Source: Nectonema munidae
Taxonomy: Eukaryota; Nematomorpha; Nectonematoida; Nectonematidae
Length of the DNA: 64,000 bases
Assembly: GCA_030549495.1 (NCBI GenBank)
Contig: JAUIRK010000763.1
Span: 248,001 to 312,000, forward strand
Reading direction: 5' to 3'
The position numbers and the translations under genes are program-made. This document shows, one piece after another, positions 44,834-55,080 of this stretch. Positions within the stretch are counted from its first letter, which is position 1. Each line of letters opens with the position of its first letter. The notes under the pieces are model-generated. The model did not search any database. It was not told where the DNA came from and worked only from the letters and a program-made list of their open reading frames with translations.

Positions 44834-44962
44834 TTGTCGATATCCCACCTAAGGGAAGAATATTCTCGCATTACTGGACAAAAGTTATGGATGGCCAAGA
44901 TAACCAATCGAACAGAAATCATTGGATCGAGCTCTACGCAAACCACTAGCCCGACCATCTGA
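44834..44962 (+). CDS. Candidate terminal exon, unknown protein
   Basis: A strong acceptor (a T-rich run then TAG ending 44833) opens a 42-residue frame with LSISHLREEYSRITGQKLWM, AKITNRTEIIGSSSTQTTSP and TI, then a stop at 44960-44962. Composition is clearly better than the surrounding A+T-rich DNA and the other two frames close early. AATAAA lies at about 45061. Upstream exons are not identified. The protein is not recognised. Confidence 0.45.
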   Translation: MSISHLREEYSRITGQKLWMAKITNRTEIIGSSSTQTTSPTI

Positions 44963-45659
44963 TATATCATCGTTTTACTTACTTAATTGAAATTCTATTT
45001 CGTTAAAATGATAAAAAAAATTTAAACCACTGTTTCGTTTTTTTTTCAAAAAGACTTTCAAATAAATTTTTTGCTATTTAAAAAATATATTCGTATTAAA
45101 ATTTCATTCCCACCATTTTTATGATTAATTCATATCACATATGGGAATAATATAAGCTTATAGACTTTATATTTATCTTTTCATTTCATTATTCTACTTG
45201 ATTATTTCTTTATAAATCAATTTATTTCTTGCAAAATCTTTATATCTAAAATAAAAAACTCTTCAGTTTATATTTTAAACAATAATTTTTTTTAATTGTT
45301 TGGTTTGATTTCAGCAGAGTTATCTGTTTAGGACATATGGAGCGCACCCAGACTTCTTTAGCTGAGGGAGGTGGAGGCGGGCTAAAATTTTGAAAATGAT
45401 AGAAAGTCAAATTTTTTTTATATTGCTAATAATAAAAACACAGGCCTGCAAAATTAAAAATTTTGAAAGTTGTTTTTATACCTTTATCTGATTTTAGATG
45501 TTAATTCGCTTATTTTGAAAATTTTAAAATGATTTTTCCTTAACACGTAAGACATTGTCACAATTTGACTTAATCTTAATACCCCTTAAACATGAAAACA
45601 AAATTAAAAAAATCAGAAATACTTAATTTTTTTATTAACTTGAAAAAAATTCAAATGCA
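44963..45659. other. Non-coding spacer
   Basis: A+T-rich with G-rich GAGGGAGGTGGAGGCGGGC at about 45364, possibly the decayed end of a hAT-type element. No gene. Confidence 0.35.
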
Positions 45660-46480
45660 TCGTTACAGAAAGATTTATATTGTTTATATGAATGGTCTAT
45701 GAAATGGGACTTGAGCTTCAACTTTTCCAATTTTCAAATTGAAAAAACAAATTCTGATCAATTCTTTTTAGGTGGTGTGACTTTGTCTAAAATTCATGAA
45801 CACAATGACTTGGGGTTAATAATAATAGACTCAAAGCTGAATTTTAATCTCCATGTTTCAAAAGTTGTGAAAAAGGCATACTCAACGATACATATGTTGA
45901 AAATACTTTTGTAATTTCAAACAGTGAAATTGCTGCACACCTTTTCAAGTCCTTGGTAAGACCAATTCTTGAATACAAAAATGTGATGTATGGAGATTGC
46001 TCTGCGAGTAATGTCAAGAAAATTGAAAAAGTTCAAAAAAACTTTATAAAAAGTTCACCTGTTATGAGAAATTTTCCTTATTCTGAAAGAATGAAAGTTT
46101 TGAACTTACCTTCATCTTATTATAGAATAAAGAGAAATGAAATCATTGCGCTTTTCAACATTGTGAAGAAAAATATTATAATAAATGAAGATGTCCTGCC
46201 TGGCTTTTCAACAAGAATTTTATAGATCGCATTGCTTCAAATTTAAAGCTGAAAGTTTCCAGAACAAGTCTAACATTTCTAACACAAAGAGCTTTTGAAG
46301 ATTGTAATTCTTTGCCCAGTGAAGTTGTGAATTCTACTTCGTTGAATGACTTTAAAAACAAACTGGATGCAGTTTGTCAGTCTAGGAGATTGTATTATTT
46401 TGCGTAATTTCAAGATGCAAACCTTACTGGCATTAAGCCTCAATTTTGCTTAAATAAATATGTTATGTTAAGAAAAGAAC
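45660..46480 (+). pseudogene. LINE 3' end, jockey-like RT thumb
   Basis: Plus strand. YEWSMKWDLSFNFS (about 45690) matches the YxWSxxWxMxFN segment after the RT palm. Then DLGLIIIDSKLNFNLHVSKV (45810), LVRPILEYKNVMYGD (45955), VKKIEKVQKNFIKSSP (46015) and, after a stop, LTQRAFEDCNSLPSEVVNST (46285). The coding part ends at 46405-46407. One frame change lies near 45915 and another stop near 46225. The 3' end has AATAAATATGTTATGTTAAG, consistent with a LINE tail. This is a 5'-truncated copy of a family distinct from the two minus-strand LINEs. Confidence 0.85.
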
Positions 46481-46537
46481 AAAAAATTTTAATTGAAGTT
46501 AAAAAATTGAAAGAAAACAGTTCTTAGGAAAAAAAAA

Positions 46538-47130
46538 CTAAGTTAATTCTTTATTTTTTTTGTAATGAAAGTTACGACGATGACATTCGCGCTTGTGGTC
46601 TTGCCTTTTTGTCTCCATGTTAAACAAACATCCAACAATAGTCCGCCAGCATATTTGCATTTCACCTTCCTTTATACCTTTTTCCGATATCTTTTAGATC
46701 CTGATGAAACCTTTCACTTTGCTCTTCACTTATATCTCCTAAATTTTCGGGAAAGCGATCAAGTTGAGCATGTAAAAAGTGAATTTAAGGCTCATTTTAC
46801 ATCCCATATTCTTATAATTTTCAAACATCTCTTTCACAATGTGTTAATCAGGACTTTTATGATTTCTCAAAAAATGCTCAACAACTTTTTTAAAACTCAT
46901 CATCCTTCATCAACTTTCTTATGTCAGGACCGACAAAAACTCCTTCTTTGATTTTCGCATGTGACAGTCCAGAAAACTTTTTAATCAGGTAAAAGAAAGC
47001 TTTAACGAACAGCTTCATGAGTTTTAACTTGATGTGAAGTGGCGGCAACAAAACATCCTTGCGATTTACCAGACTTTCTTTCAAAATGTTTTTGGCTCCT
47101 TGTTCAAGTGATTCTCTACTTGGCCTTACT
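46538..47130 (-). pseudogene. Second, shorter copy of the uncharacterised family
   Basis: Minus-strand frames match the family of 40959-42317. From upstream: SRESLEQGAKNILKESLVNR (about 47120), KDVLLPPLHIKLKLMKLFVK, SGLSHAKIKEGVFVGPDIRK (to 46890), then FLRNHKSPD, NYKNMGCKMSLKFTFYML, and after frame changes a decayed equivalent of the SEEQxERFHQD and RYKGRW motifs. It ends with a stop at 46538-46540. It keeps the FPENLG-like segment that the 41-kb copy lacks, so the two are independent copies. The part between FVKA and the FYLIKKFSG block is shortened. Confidence 0.7.
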
Positions 47131-47539
47131 TATTTTTGTAAAAATAAGAAACACGTTAATAGGTCTTCTTTTTCAAAATATCAACAGTTTTTCAATTTAA
47201 AGCAGGTGATTTTCATTTCTTATAACATAGGTTAAGAAATGGCTTAAGTCTAAAAACTGCCACTTTAAGGCCAAAAATAAAGGAGGCCTGCTGATGATAT
47301 AAGGAATACATATTGATTTTGCTATTAAAGTTATCTACATTATCTACAAACCATAACGATATTCTGAAAAATCTCAAAACAGGACGTCTTCAATTTGGCG
47401 TGTGCTTCTTAAATTGTGTAATAAGCAAAGATACATAATTCACTTCACAGAAAGAAAGAAATTTATTTTCAAATTTATAAATCATAAATACTTGCAAATT
47501 ATTATTAAAACATATTCAAGGTAGTTGAAGAAAGGCAAC

Positions 47540-47700
47540 AAAAGAATAAACAAAGAAAGGGACTGCATTTGCAGATCTTGGGTTCGAACCAACATCAAGC
47601 CTTCTTTGTTCATAAAATGACACAAGCGGTGCAATTTTGCCTTATCTGTGAAAACACTCCTACTTACTTTTACCTTTGTTCTATTCCTAAACACTATCCT
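47540..47700 (+). repeat. tRNA-derived SINE, copy 1
   Basis: CTTGGGTTCGAACCAACATC (47580) contains a Pol III B box (GGTTCGAACC) on the plus strand. The body continues ACACAAGCGGTGCAATTTTG, then CCTTAT and AAAACACTCC. The same order and wording recur on the minus strand at 60060-60215, which defines a dispersed family. The A box upstream is weak. Confidence 0.65.
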
Positions 47701-48329
47701 TAAAGCTTTCGTTTGTAATGGAAATATAGCGTTAGAATTGTAGTGCCCCCGTTCGGTAAACTGTCATTGATATGCGAAAGAATATATAAAAAAATTTTTT
47801 TATGTTTTTTGAATGTGCCAAGTATTACATTCAATTCCGTTAAAAATTTTCTAACATGACTTTTCCAAGACAAGGCTATTAAAAATGACATCAAATTAAC
47901 TTATCCATTTGGTTTTCTTGTTGTTAATTAATCAATACTTTATGCCATTAAGCCAATTTGATATTTAAACAACGTGCTGTTTGATGTTTTCTTCGATTAT
48001 GGTGAAAGGATCATTGTCTAAAAAAGAAGAAGAGCCTGGTAGATATTGGGTCATGCACACATTAATATGTCTAATATGAATCATGTAAAAAGAAGAGAAC
48101 AACAAAAACTTTAAATCACAACAGTTTCATCTGAATTTGATAAGCAAGAAGAAAAGGAATTATAAAGGTGTGAGGAAATAAGTCATTTAGGAAAGAAGCT
48201 TCTTAAAATGAGTGGCATACTTAAATGGAAGAAAAATGGAAAAATACTATATTGGTTTTGGAGGGGGTGTATGATTTTTTGTATGGAAAAGTAATGCATG
48301 CAATTGTTGAGGAATAATTACATTCTAAG
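47701..48329. other. Intergenic, nothing recognised
   Basis: No supported gene. Minus-strand frames here show no family features. Confidence 0.35.
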
Positions 48330-48485
48330 CTTCAAAATAGAAGATAAGCTCTTCTATTACATTTTCTAATAAGTCACCCATGGAAATCGAGCGATAATTA
48401 GTCAGGACTTTTGAATTTCCTTTTTTGTAAATGAAAACAATTTTACTTTGTTTAAAAATGTGGGGGAAATGAGATTTTTGCAAAC
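48330..48485 (-). pseudogene. LINE reverse transcriptase fragment
   Basis: On the minus strand HIFKQSKIVFIYKKGNSKVL then TNYRSISMGDLLENVIEELI follows the jockey-class pattern (FKxSKIVPIFKKGDxxxxxNYRPISLLxxxSKxxExxI), the first RT motif. There are two or three frame-keeping substitutions and no further RT motifs downstream, so it is a short internal relic. Confidence 0.65.
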
Positions 48486-50016
48486 ACAAATTAAAATCAT
48501 ATAAACGTTGAAACCTGAGTAACTGCTAACAGATTTACGTGGATCAAAGGAATGAGAATTATATGCGTTATTTTTACTTTTATCCCATCTTCTAGACTAA
48601 AAGGATTAACAGCTTTATCCAGAAGTGAATGACTTTAATGGAATCAACTTATCTTCTAGGAAAAATGTGGAATAGGAAGGCTTTTTCTGCACATACTATT
48701 TGCAAGGAAAGATAATTAAAATGGCAGCATGCTGTCTACGCAAAGCCCACTAATACTTCAGTGCTTATGCGCGTAGTTGCATACACAAATGAAAACACAT
48801 GGAGAATCTAATTTCAAGATTAGTTTCCATCTTCTAGTTAATATTCTTTCTTAATTGTCGAAGCTCTGGAAATTCATGATTATTTTACTTCTCTCAGTTG
48901 ATATTTTAGTTCTTCAATATATTTTCCTAGAAAATATCAAAAACTTTAATCAATGTTTGGTTTACTGTTTACCTGTTTTATATACAAAAAATGGAATATA
49001 CTTTATTGAACGTCTTAAGTGATTTTGAAAGTGTAGCAGTTAACTTTTTATGCTTCCATATAATCAAATTCAAAAGTTCTTTTTCCGACAATATAACAAG
49101 CTGTTTTCTCTTGTTTCACGGTCATTTAGCTCAACAAATAAAAATTTAAAGTTACTTTTTGAAAATATGTATCTTAAAGAAGTAAATGTTTTATTATTTG
49201 CAAAAAAAGAAATTGATAAATGAACCTTAAAAAAAGGATTGTATGGAGAAGTAGCACTTAGTAAATTACAGAATACTTAATAAATACTTAAAATTATACA
49301 ATTTATTATTTAATAAATACTTAATAAATTATACTGTTATTTTTTGTGTACTATTTGATGAAATAAATAAAAAAAAATGAATACCCTAGTTAAAAAGAAC
49401 AAAACAAATAAGAAACACCGAGATTAACAGCATCTACATTGTTCACATATGGTTTTGTTTATAAAAAGACTTTACTTTTCTTCAGGCTAGTAGAAACAAT
49501 TACCCCCCTATAAACTACCATACTGTAGAGTATTTTACTTTTCTGAATATCCGGTATTTCCTTGAAATTATTTCCACATACTTCAATAATTCAAGAAAAG
49601 CGAAACTTTTACTTGCTATAAAGTTTCTACAAAGAGGGAGAGAAAGCCAAAGGTTAGAACAAAAAATAAGTTCTTTACCCAAAATTTACCAAAACAATCA
49701 TAATACTATATTTTTACAAGAATCAAAATATAATGAAAAACACATTAAATCAGTTGCTGGACTTATTTTCTGTATTTAATTTTTTATGCAGAGCATGAAA
49801 GTTACTTTTATCAGATTATTTTGCTTTTATGCCGTGAACTAGGGCACATAGTTTCATTCAATTCGATTTTATCCTTATTTCACACAAGATAGAGACTGCC
49901 ACCTATAGTAGTAGGAATGGTAAATCCAAAATATGTTTGAATAAGACAAATTACGCTAGTAACACACATATAGTAGACAGTTATGCTGATAACAAAGTTT
50001 GCTCTCATTTTTTTGC
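48486..50016. other. Intergenic, nothing recognised
   Basis: A+T-rich with a short TTAATAAATACTTAAT repeat near 49268-49330. No gene or element ends found. Confidence 0.35.
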
Positions 50017-50024
50017 GTCTAAAT

Positions 50025-50330
50025 CAGGGGTCCTCAAAGTGGTCGATATCAACCCCTGAGGGTCGATAACAGATCTTTAGGGGTCGATAAGATAGACAAA
50101 CTTTCAAAATTGTGCTTTATAATAGTAATAAATCTCCTTTTTCTTTGAAAATATAGCTTAAGGCATTGTATAGTATAGGATATATGAAACATTTTTGGTT
50201 TGTATTTTATCTCTTAATTGTTGGACATTGATTAATGTTTTTATGAAACATTTCTATGTGGGGTGGGGGTCGATGTGAAGACAAATGTTCTATGAAGGGG
50301 TCGATGGGTAAAAAAGTTTGCCGATGCCTG
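50025..50330. repeat. hAT MITE with perfect 8-bp target duplication
   Basis: 306 bases. Left end CAGGGGTCCTCAAAGTGG, right end from outside CAGGCATCGGCAAACTTT. Flanks are GTCTAAAT on both sides (50017-50024 and 50331-50338), a perfect 8-bp duplication. GGGGTCGAT motifs recur at both ends (50068, 50082, 50270, 50297). CAGGGGTCGGCAAACTTT is a well-known hAT end in animals. Confidence 0.88.
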
Positions 50331-50929
50331 GTCTAAATAGTATTTACATTGTAGAAATCAAATTTTAAACTAGAATAAAAGTAATCTCTTTTGATAGCTT
50401 ATTTTTATTTTGATTGCAATATTCGCCATGTGCTTATTATGCATGTCTCCAGAAAACATTGACGAAGCGCAATTGTTCTGTGGATTTTCTGCTTATATAT
50501 CATCTGGGATGCAATATGCTTGATTTATGAGAGCAACCGAAGAGTCGAAAAATGGCTTTCTTATTGGTTTCAAGGAGAAAAAATTTTGCTTAAAATTTTC
50601 AACATGTGAATGCTTTTCAATACTTGAAATTGCCCTGCGTTCAAAAAGAATGCAAAACAACGAGATTTTTTTAGGCACCTTGAGGCAAACAAGGTAAATA
50701 CTGTGTTCTGGCTGAAAGCACACCATTTGTGTACTGAAAGTTTTTATTCTCTAATCCTTGTTCTCTTTATACAATGAACTCTTCACGTTTTGAAACAAGT
50801 AGTCTTCAATGGGAAACTTCTGGTTCAAATGTTTTTTTCCTAAGTGATGTGAACCCCTGCTATGAGGAGGAATAAATTGATCAAGATGAGAGAGATTCCA
50901 TCAAAGCCCCAGATGGAACTTTTATAGGC

Positions 50930-51680
50930 AACAAGTGATATTCAGGCGAGAAGATTTTCAATAAAGATAATTTTTTTCCGACACCTGGTCCATAAAGTAA
51001 TGCCAAAAATGTGAAAGATGCAATAAAATATTTTAATCTTTTCTTCACCGAGAACATGCTTAGCGCATTTATGAATTCAACAGATACAGGTAATATTCAA
51101 CTTCGTTTCTACATTCAATCGAATATTTGTTGGCTTGATTTGCTTGTCTTTTATATAACGGCAAACGAAAGACCAACAGATCCACGTCAAATATCTCTTC
51201 AGAAAAATATGCAAATCCATTTTTGAAAGCTGCAATTAGTAGAGAAGTGTTCATTATCATTTGTACTTTCATACGATTTGATTTAAAGAGAGAGTTCAAT
51301 TTGTAGCGGTAAGATGCATCAAAAAAATTTCTGGAAAATTGATATCAATATTAGTCTCCAACAAGTAGTATGTGAAATATTTCAAACTCGACTTTTAGAT
51401 AAAGAGTATTTCAACTTTGCTAATATTGTCAAGAGATTGATTTTCGTTGCGGGCTTATCTCCTGACTCTAGTATTTATGTTGACATATTTTTCATGTGTC
51501 ATGAATTGTGTATGTGCGCCAAAGATAAAAATTTTCCAATTTGTGGTACGGTTAGGAACCACAGAATATGTATGCCACGTATTCCACGGCTTGGATGCCC
51601 AAAAAGTTTCGGCTTGACTTTATGTAAAAGTATGCTTTTATTTACACAGTATTCCTCTTTGATCATGCCCTTATATTAAC
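50930..51680 (+). pseudogene. piggyBac transposase N-terminal half, relic A
   Basis: On the plus strand the pieces read FFPTPGP, then KDAIKYFNLFFTENMLSAFM (51011-51070) with NSTDTGN, matching the piggyBac N-terminal pattern PGPk..A....a...F.LFFT..ml..i...TN. FKAAISREVFIIICTFIRFD (about 51220-51280) matches the FxATMSRNRFxxILRFLRFD block. The part after 51310 (QQVVCEIFQTRLLDKEYFNF and VDIFFMCHELCMCAKDKNF) lies where the first catalytic region and GIKxF..CDA segment would be, but the match is poor. At least two frame changes occur. Its N-terminus differs from relic B, so the two are different elements. Minus-strand frames here are shadows. Confidence 0.65.
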
Positions 51681-52046
51681 ACATAGTTGTAAAAAAGTGT
51701 CTATGAAATATACCACTGTTGAAAAAAGGAAACGTAAAGTTTTAACCTGTTTTTTCACTAAAAAATACTTTTATATAGTTTTTTTTATCATAGAATTGAT
51801 ATTTTAAAAATAAAATTTATAACTGTGCAACTTTATTTCTGTTATTTTTTTCTGAACAATATAAAAACTTTAACGGTAAATTCTTTATATCAAACATTGA
51901 AAAGATTAAAAAAAATTTCTTTAATAACAAAGTGATAATAGTATTTTTCATCTCCAAATCAATTTTTATTTTTTGATTTAAGTTTTAACTTTCAAAAAAT
52001 ACCAACTTTAAACCTTATTGTTCACTGTTTCCGCGTTGACTGCTGC

Positions 52047-54421
52047 GTAATCGCAACACTGGTGATTAGTGTGTACAAAGTGTTGCAATGATTTGTATAG
52101 TTTTATAACATCACCATTGTGTTTTATATATCACGCTATGCACGGAAGTAAGTTATATATTTGTTTTGTTTTATTGATAATGTCAAACTATATGTGTACT
52201 GAATGAATGTTTTGCACGTCATACTTTGGATCTTCAAAAGTGACGCGACTGTATGTGTGTAAATGAACTAAATGTACTTTTTAAACGTCATATGTCAAAA
52301 GTTTTTTGATAGCTATTTTTCTCATACAGTGTTTCCGTAGTGACGCGCGTTTGTCATTTGGCATGCGTATATAAATTTACATTGAGTTCATTTACATTTT
52401 TGAAAGTTAAATTCATTTTACCGTTTATAAGTATTTTACAGTTTCTTGATTGTAATTTGCAAAATTTATTAAAAGGTAATGGAAAAAAAGTTTAATTTTG
52501 AATTGAATGAAACGCTTGATTTAATTATTAATAATAATCAAGAAGCTTCACTTTATATAACACATCCTGCTAATGAATCAAAAAAATTTGAAACCGATGA
52601 AGACTCTGTAGATGATGAAAGTTTTGATTCTAATGTAGAATCATGGGTAGAAGGAGAAGTATTGAATTTGAAGCTACTTCAAAATCATCGGACTGATGAG
52701 ACACCTGCTCATGTTCCAATACTACATTTGAATCAGCTTCCCAAGTATTTAATTTATTTTTTTTCAATGATATAATATTAGAAAAAATAGTTAAGTTTTC
52801 TAAAACATAAGCGGTCTTTAAAAACTCTAACTTTTTTATAAGTATTGAGAGTTGAGGATTTTTTTTCCATTATAATTTTTAGTGGTTATGTCAAATGTCG
52901 AAAAAGGTGTATGTATTGGGAAAGTGATAGCGATACAAACAACCAAGCAATTTGAAGAGCTATGTCTCGTAACAGATTTTCAGAAATTTTAAAATACATA
53001 TATTTTTCGATCGAACAAACTTAATGCAGGAGTATGAAAAAAAATAATATAAAATTTTAAAAATAAGACCAATTGTTGAAGATTTGAAATACTTTTTTAA
53101 AAAATACAGTCCAGTTTTCAAAGGATTTGATATTGATGAAAGCATGGTGTCCTATTATGGAGGTTATGGGTCTGCAATAAAGCAAGCCATGCGAAACAAA
53201 CAGATAAGTTTTGGTTATAAAGTTTTTTGTTTAAATACAGACGTAGGTTAATACGAAATTTTGAGAAATACCAAGGTAAAAGTGGTGCTCAAACTATTTA
53301 CTCCAAAGAGTTTGGAGTTAGCGCAGGTGTAGTTTTAAGTCTGATAGATGAAAATTGCAAGTACAAACGCCTTTTTACTGACAACTACTTTACATCAATA
53401 AAATTAATAAAAGAACTAACAAAACGAAAAATTTTATTCACTGGTGTTCTAAGAAAAGACCGATTAAAAAATTGTAAGTTTGAAAAAAAATGAGTAGAAA
53501 GAGGTTCTTATGTTAAAGTTGAAATGGTTCAAAATTTCTGTATGGAAGGACAATGCAATCGTTAATGTTGCCTCTAATGTAACAAGTGTTTTTGCAATGA
53601 AATAGGCTAAAAGATTGTTCGTCTCTTCAAGAAAAAAAGTTGATATAGATATTCCTAATTCTGTGCATTTATATCATCAAATTATCGGCTTTACTGACTC
53701 AATGAATTACATAATTTCTTTATACAGACCTGTAATTCGATCGAAAAAATGGCATTTTCCATTAGTGGTTTTTATGATGCAAGCAGCTTCTTTGTACAAC
53801 GCATTATATTGTACAAAATGAACTGCAATAAGAAATACACTTTTGTGGAGTTTATAAAACAAGTTGTGGTAGAAAATTTACAAAAATATGGGCAAGAAAA
53901 AAATACTAGAAAGTTTGAAGGTAAACCGGCATCAAAAAGAGTGTCAGAAGAAGCGAGGTATGACAATATTGGTCATATTGTAAAGAAAAAAGAACAAGAT
54001 GTGCTCAGTGTAAATCTCAAACGTGTTTTATTTGTTCGAAATGTGACTTTGCTCTGCATGTCAATTGCTTTGATATCTTTCATAAAAAATGATTTTTATT
54101 ATAAATAAATTTATAACATTATTTTTTACATTAATTTTGGTATATTATAACGCTTTTTAGATAGAAATTTTTAGATTCAAGTAGTTTTTTACTATTCAAT
54201 TTTTTCTCATGATTAAAATTTATTAACAATATTATTTATCAAATTTTAACTAGTTTAACTTTTAAAATAAAAATGATTATAATACACTAAGAAAGTTTTT
54301 TTGTTATGCAACTTATACAAAAGTAAACTAAAATCTTTATTTTTTAAAATTTAACTTGTTCTTAATTTAAAACTAATTTAAATTGCATGTAAGTCCACAT
54401 AAAGTACCAGTGTTGCTGTTG
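52047..54421 (+). mobile_element. piggyBac-type transposon, relic B
   Basis: Around the transposase at 52479-54108 lie inverted motifs. GCGTAATCGCAACACTGGTG at 52046-52065 faces ACCAGTGTTGCTGTTGCATT at 54410-54429, sharing the 11-mer GCAACACTGGT in opposite orientation. They could be terminal or subterminal repeats. I could not place TTAA target sites directly outside them, so the true ends may lie a little further out. TATAAAT at about 52371, some 110 bases before the ATG, could be a core promoter. Confidence 0.6.
52479..54108 (+). pseudogene. piggyBac transposase, relic B
   Basis: ATG at 52479 begins an acidic N-terminus (SKKFETDEDSVDDESFDSNV). The N-terminal DDE part is largely missing. 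Then FFKKYSPVFKGFDIDESMVS (about 53090) carries the catalytic DESM, with FGYKVFCLNTDVG next. After a stop come YQGKSGAQTIYSKEFG (53275), KRLFTDNYFTSIKLIKELT (53370, catalytic DN) and ILFTGVLRKDRLKNCKF (53430). FTDSMNYIISLYRPVIRSKK (53690) and WHFPLVVFMMQAASLYNALY match MGGVDxxDxxxxxYRxxxrsKKWWxxxf. The tail ARYDNIGHIVKKK is followed, one frame over, by RCAQCKSQTCFICSKC and DFALHVNCFDIFH, the C-terminal cysteine-rich zinc-binding domain. At least three breaks make it inactive. Confidence 0.88.
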
Positions 54422-54782
54422 CATTTGCGCAATACTCTCTGATTTGTTGTCGCATATAAATAGTATTTGTTTTAGATTGAAAAGTAAAAGAATGACAAAT
54501 TAGCAACTTATTTATGTAATTTTTTTTGAAAATTTCATTTCATAAATTCCCATCAAATTTGAATTCCATTCTACTGAACTAATACACACTCTTTTCATAC
54601 AAAAAAACGAAAAGTGATATTCTTTCTAATTACTCTTTGAGGCATTTCAATCCTTTATTAATCCCATTTTTTAGACTTTCTCGTTCAAAACAATGAATAA
54701 TATATATATATAGAATTAATACCTTATGGAGCTCTAATGATTTGATTTATTCGGATTTAAATTTACCTCTGAACGTTTAAAT
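54422..54782. other. Spacer between two DNA transposons
   Basis: A+T-rich, with TA repeats near 54697-54711. GTTTAAAT at 54775-54782 is the left target duplication of the hAT that follows. Confidence 0.4.
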
Positions 54783-54899
54783 CAGAGGGGGGAACCTTTT
54801 TGTGCATGAAGGCCACCTTACAATTCATCGTCCCTCATAGAGGCCACCACTGAAAAAATTACCTTTTTTCCAGTTATTTTATTCCCTCGTACAACATTT

Positions 54900-54955
54900 A
54901 ATAATAATAATCTACTAAAAGAACTTATACAAGTTCTTTTATTAGATTATTAAAA
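54900..54955. repeat. Short hairpin inside the hAT element
   Basis: TAATAATCTACTAAAAGAAC is followed after a small loop by GTTCTTTTATTAGATTATTA, a near-perfect inverted repeat with one bulge. Confidence 0.8.
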
Positions 54956-55080
54956 TTAGGATTTTATTTTATACAAGTATTAATTAATAATATTCTTATA
55001 AAAAAAAGACAGACGTATAAACATCGAGAATATGAAGTTTTAAAATATTTCATTAGGTAAGTAGGTCCTTTTTATACAAA

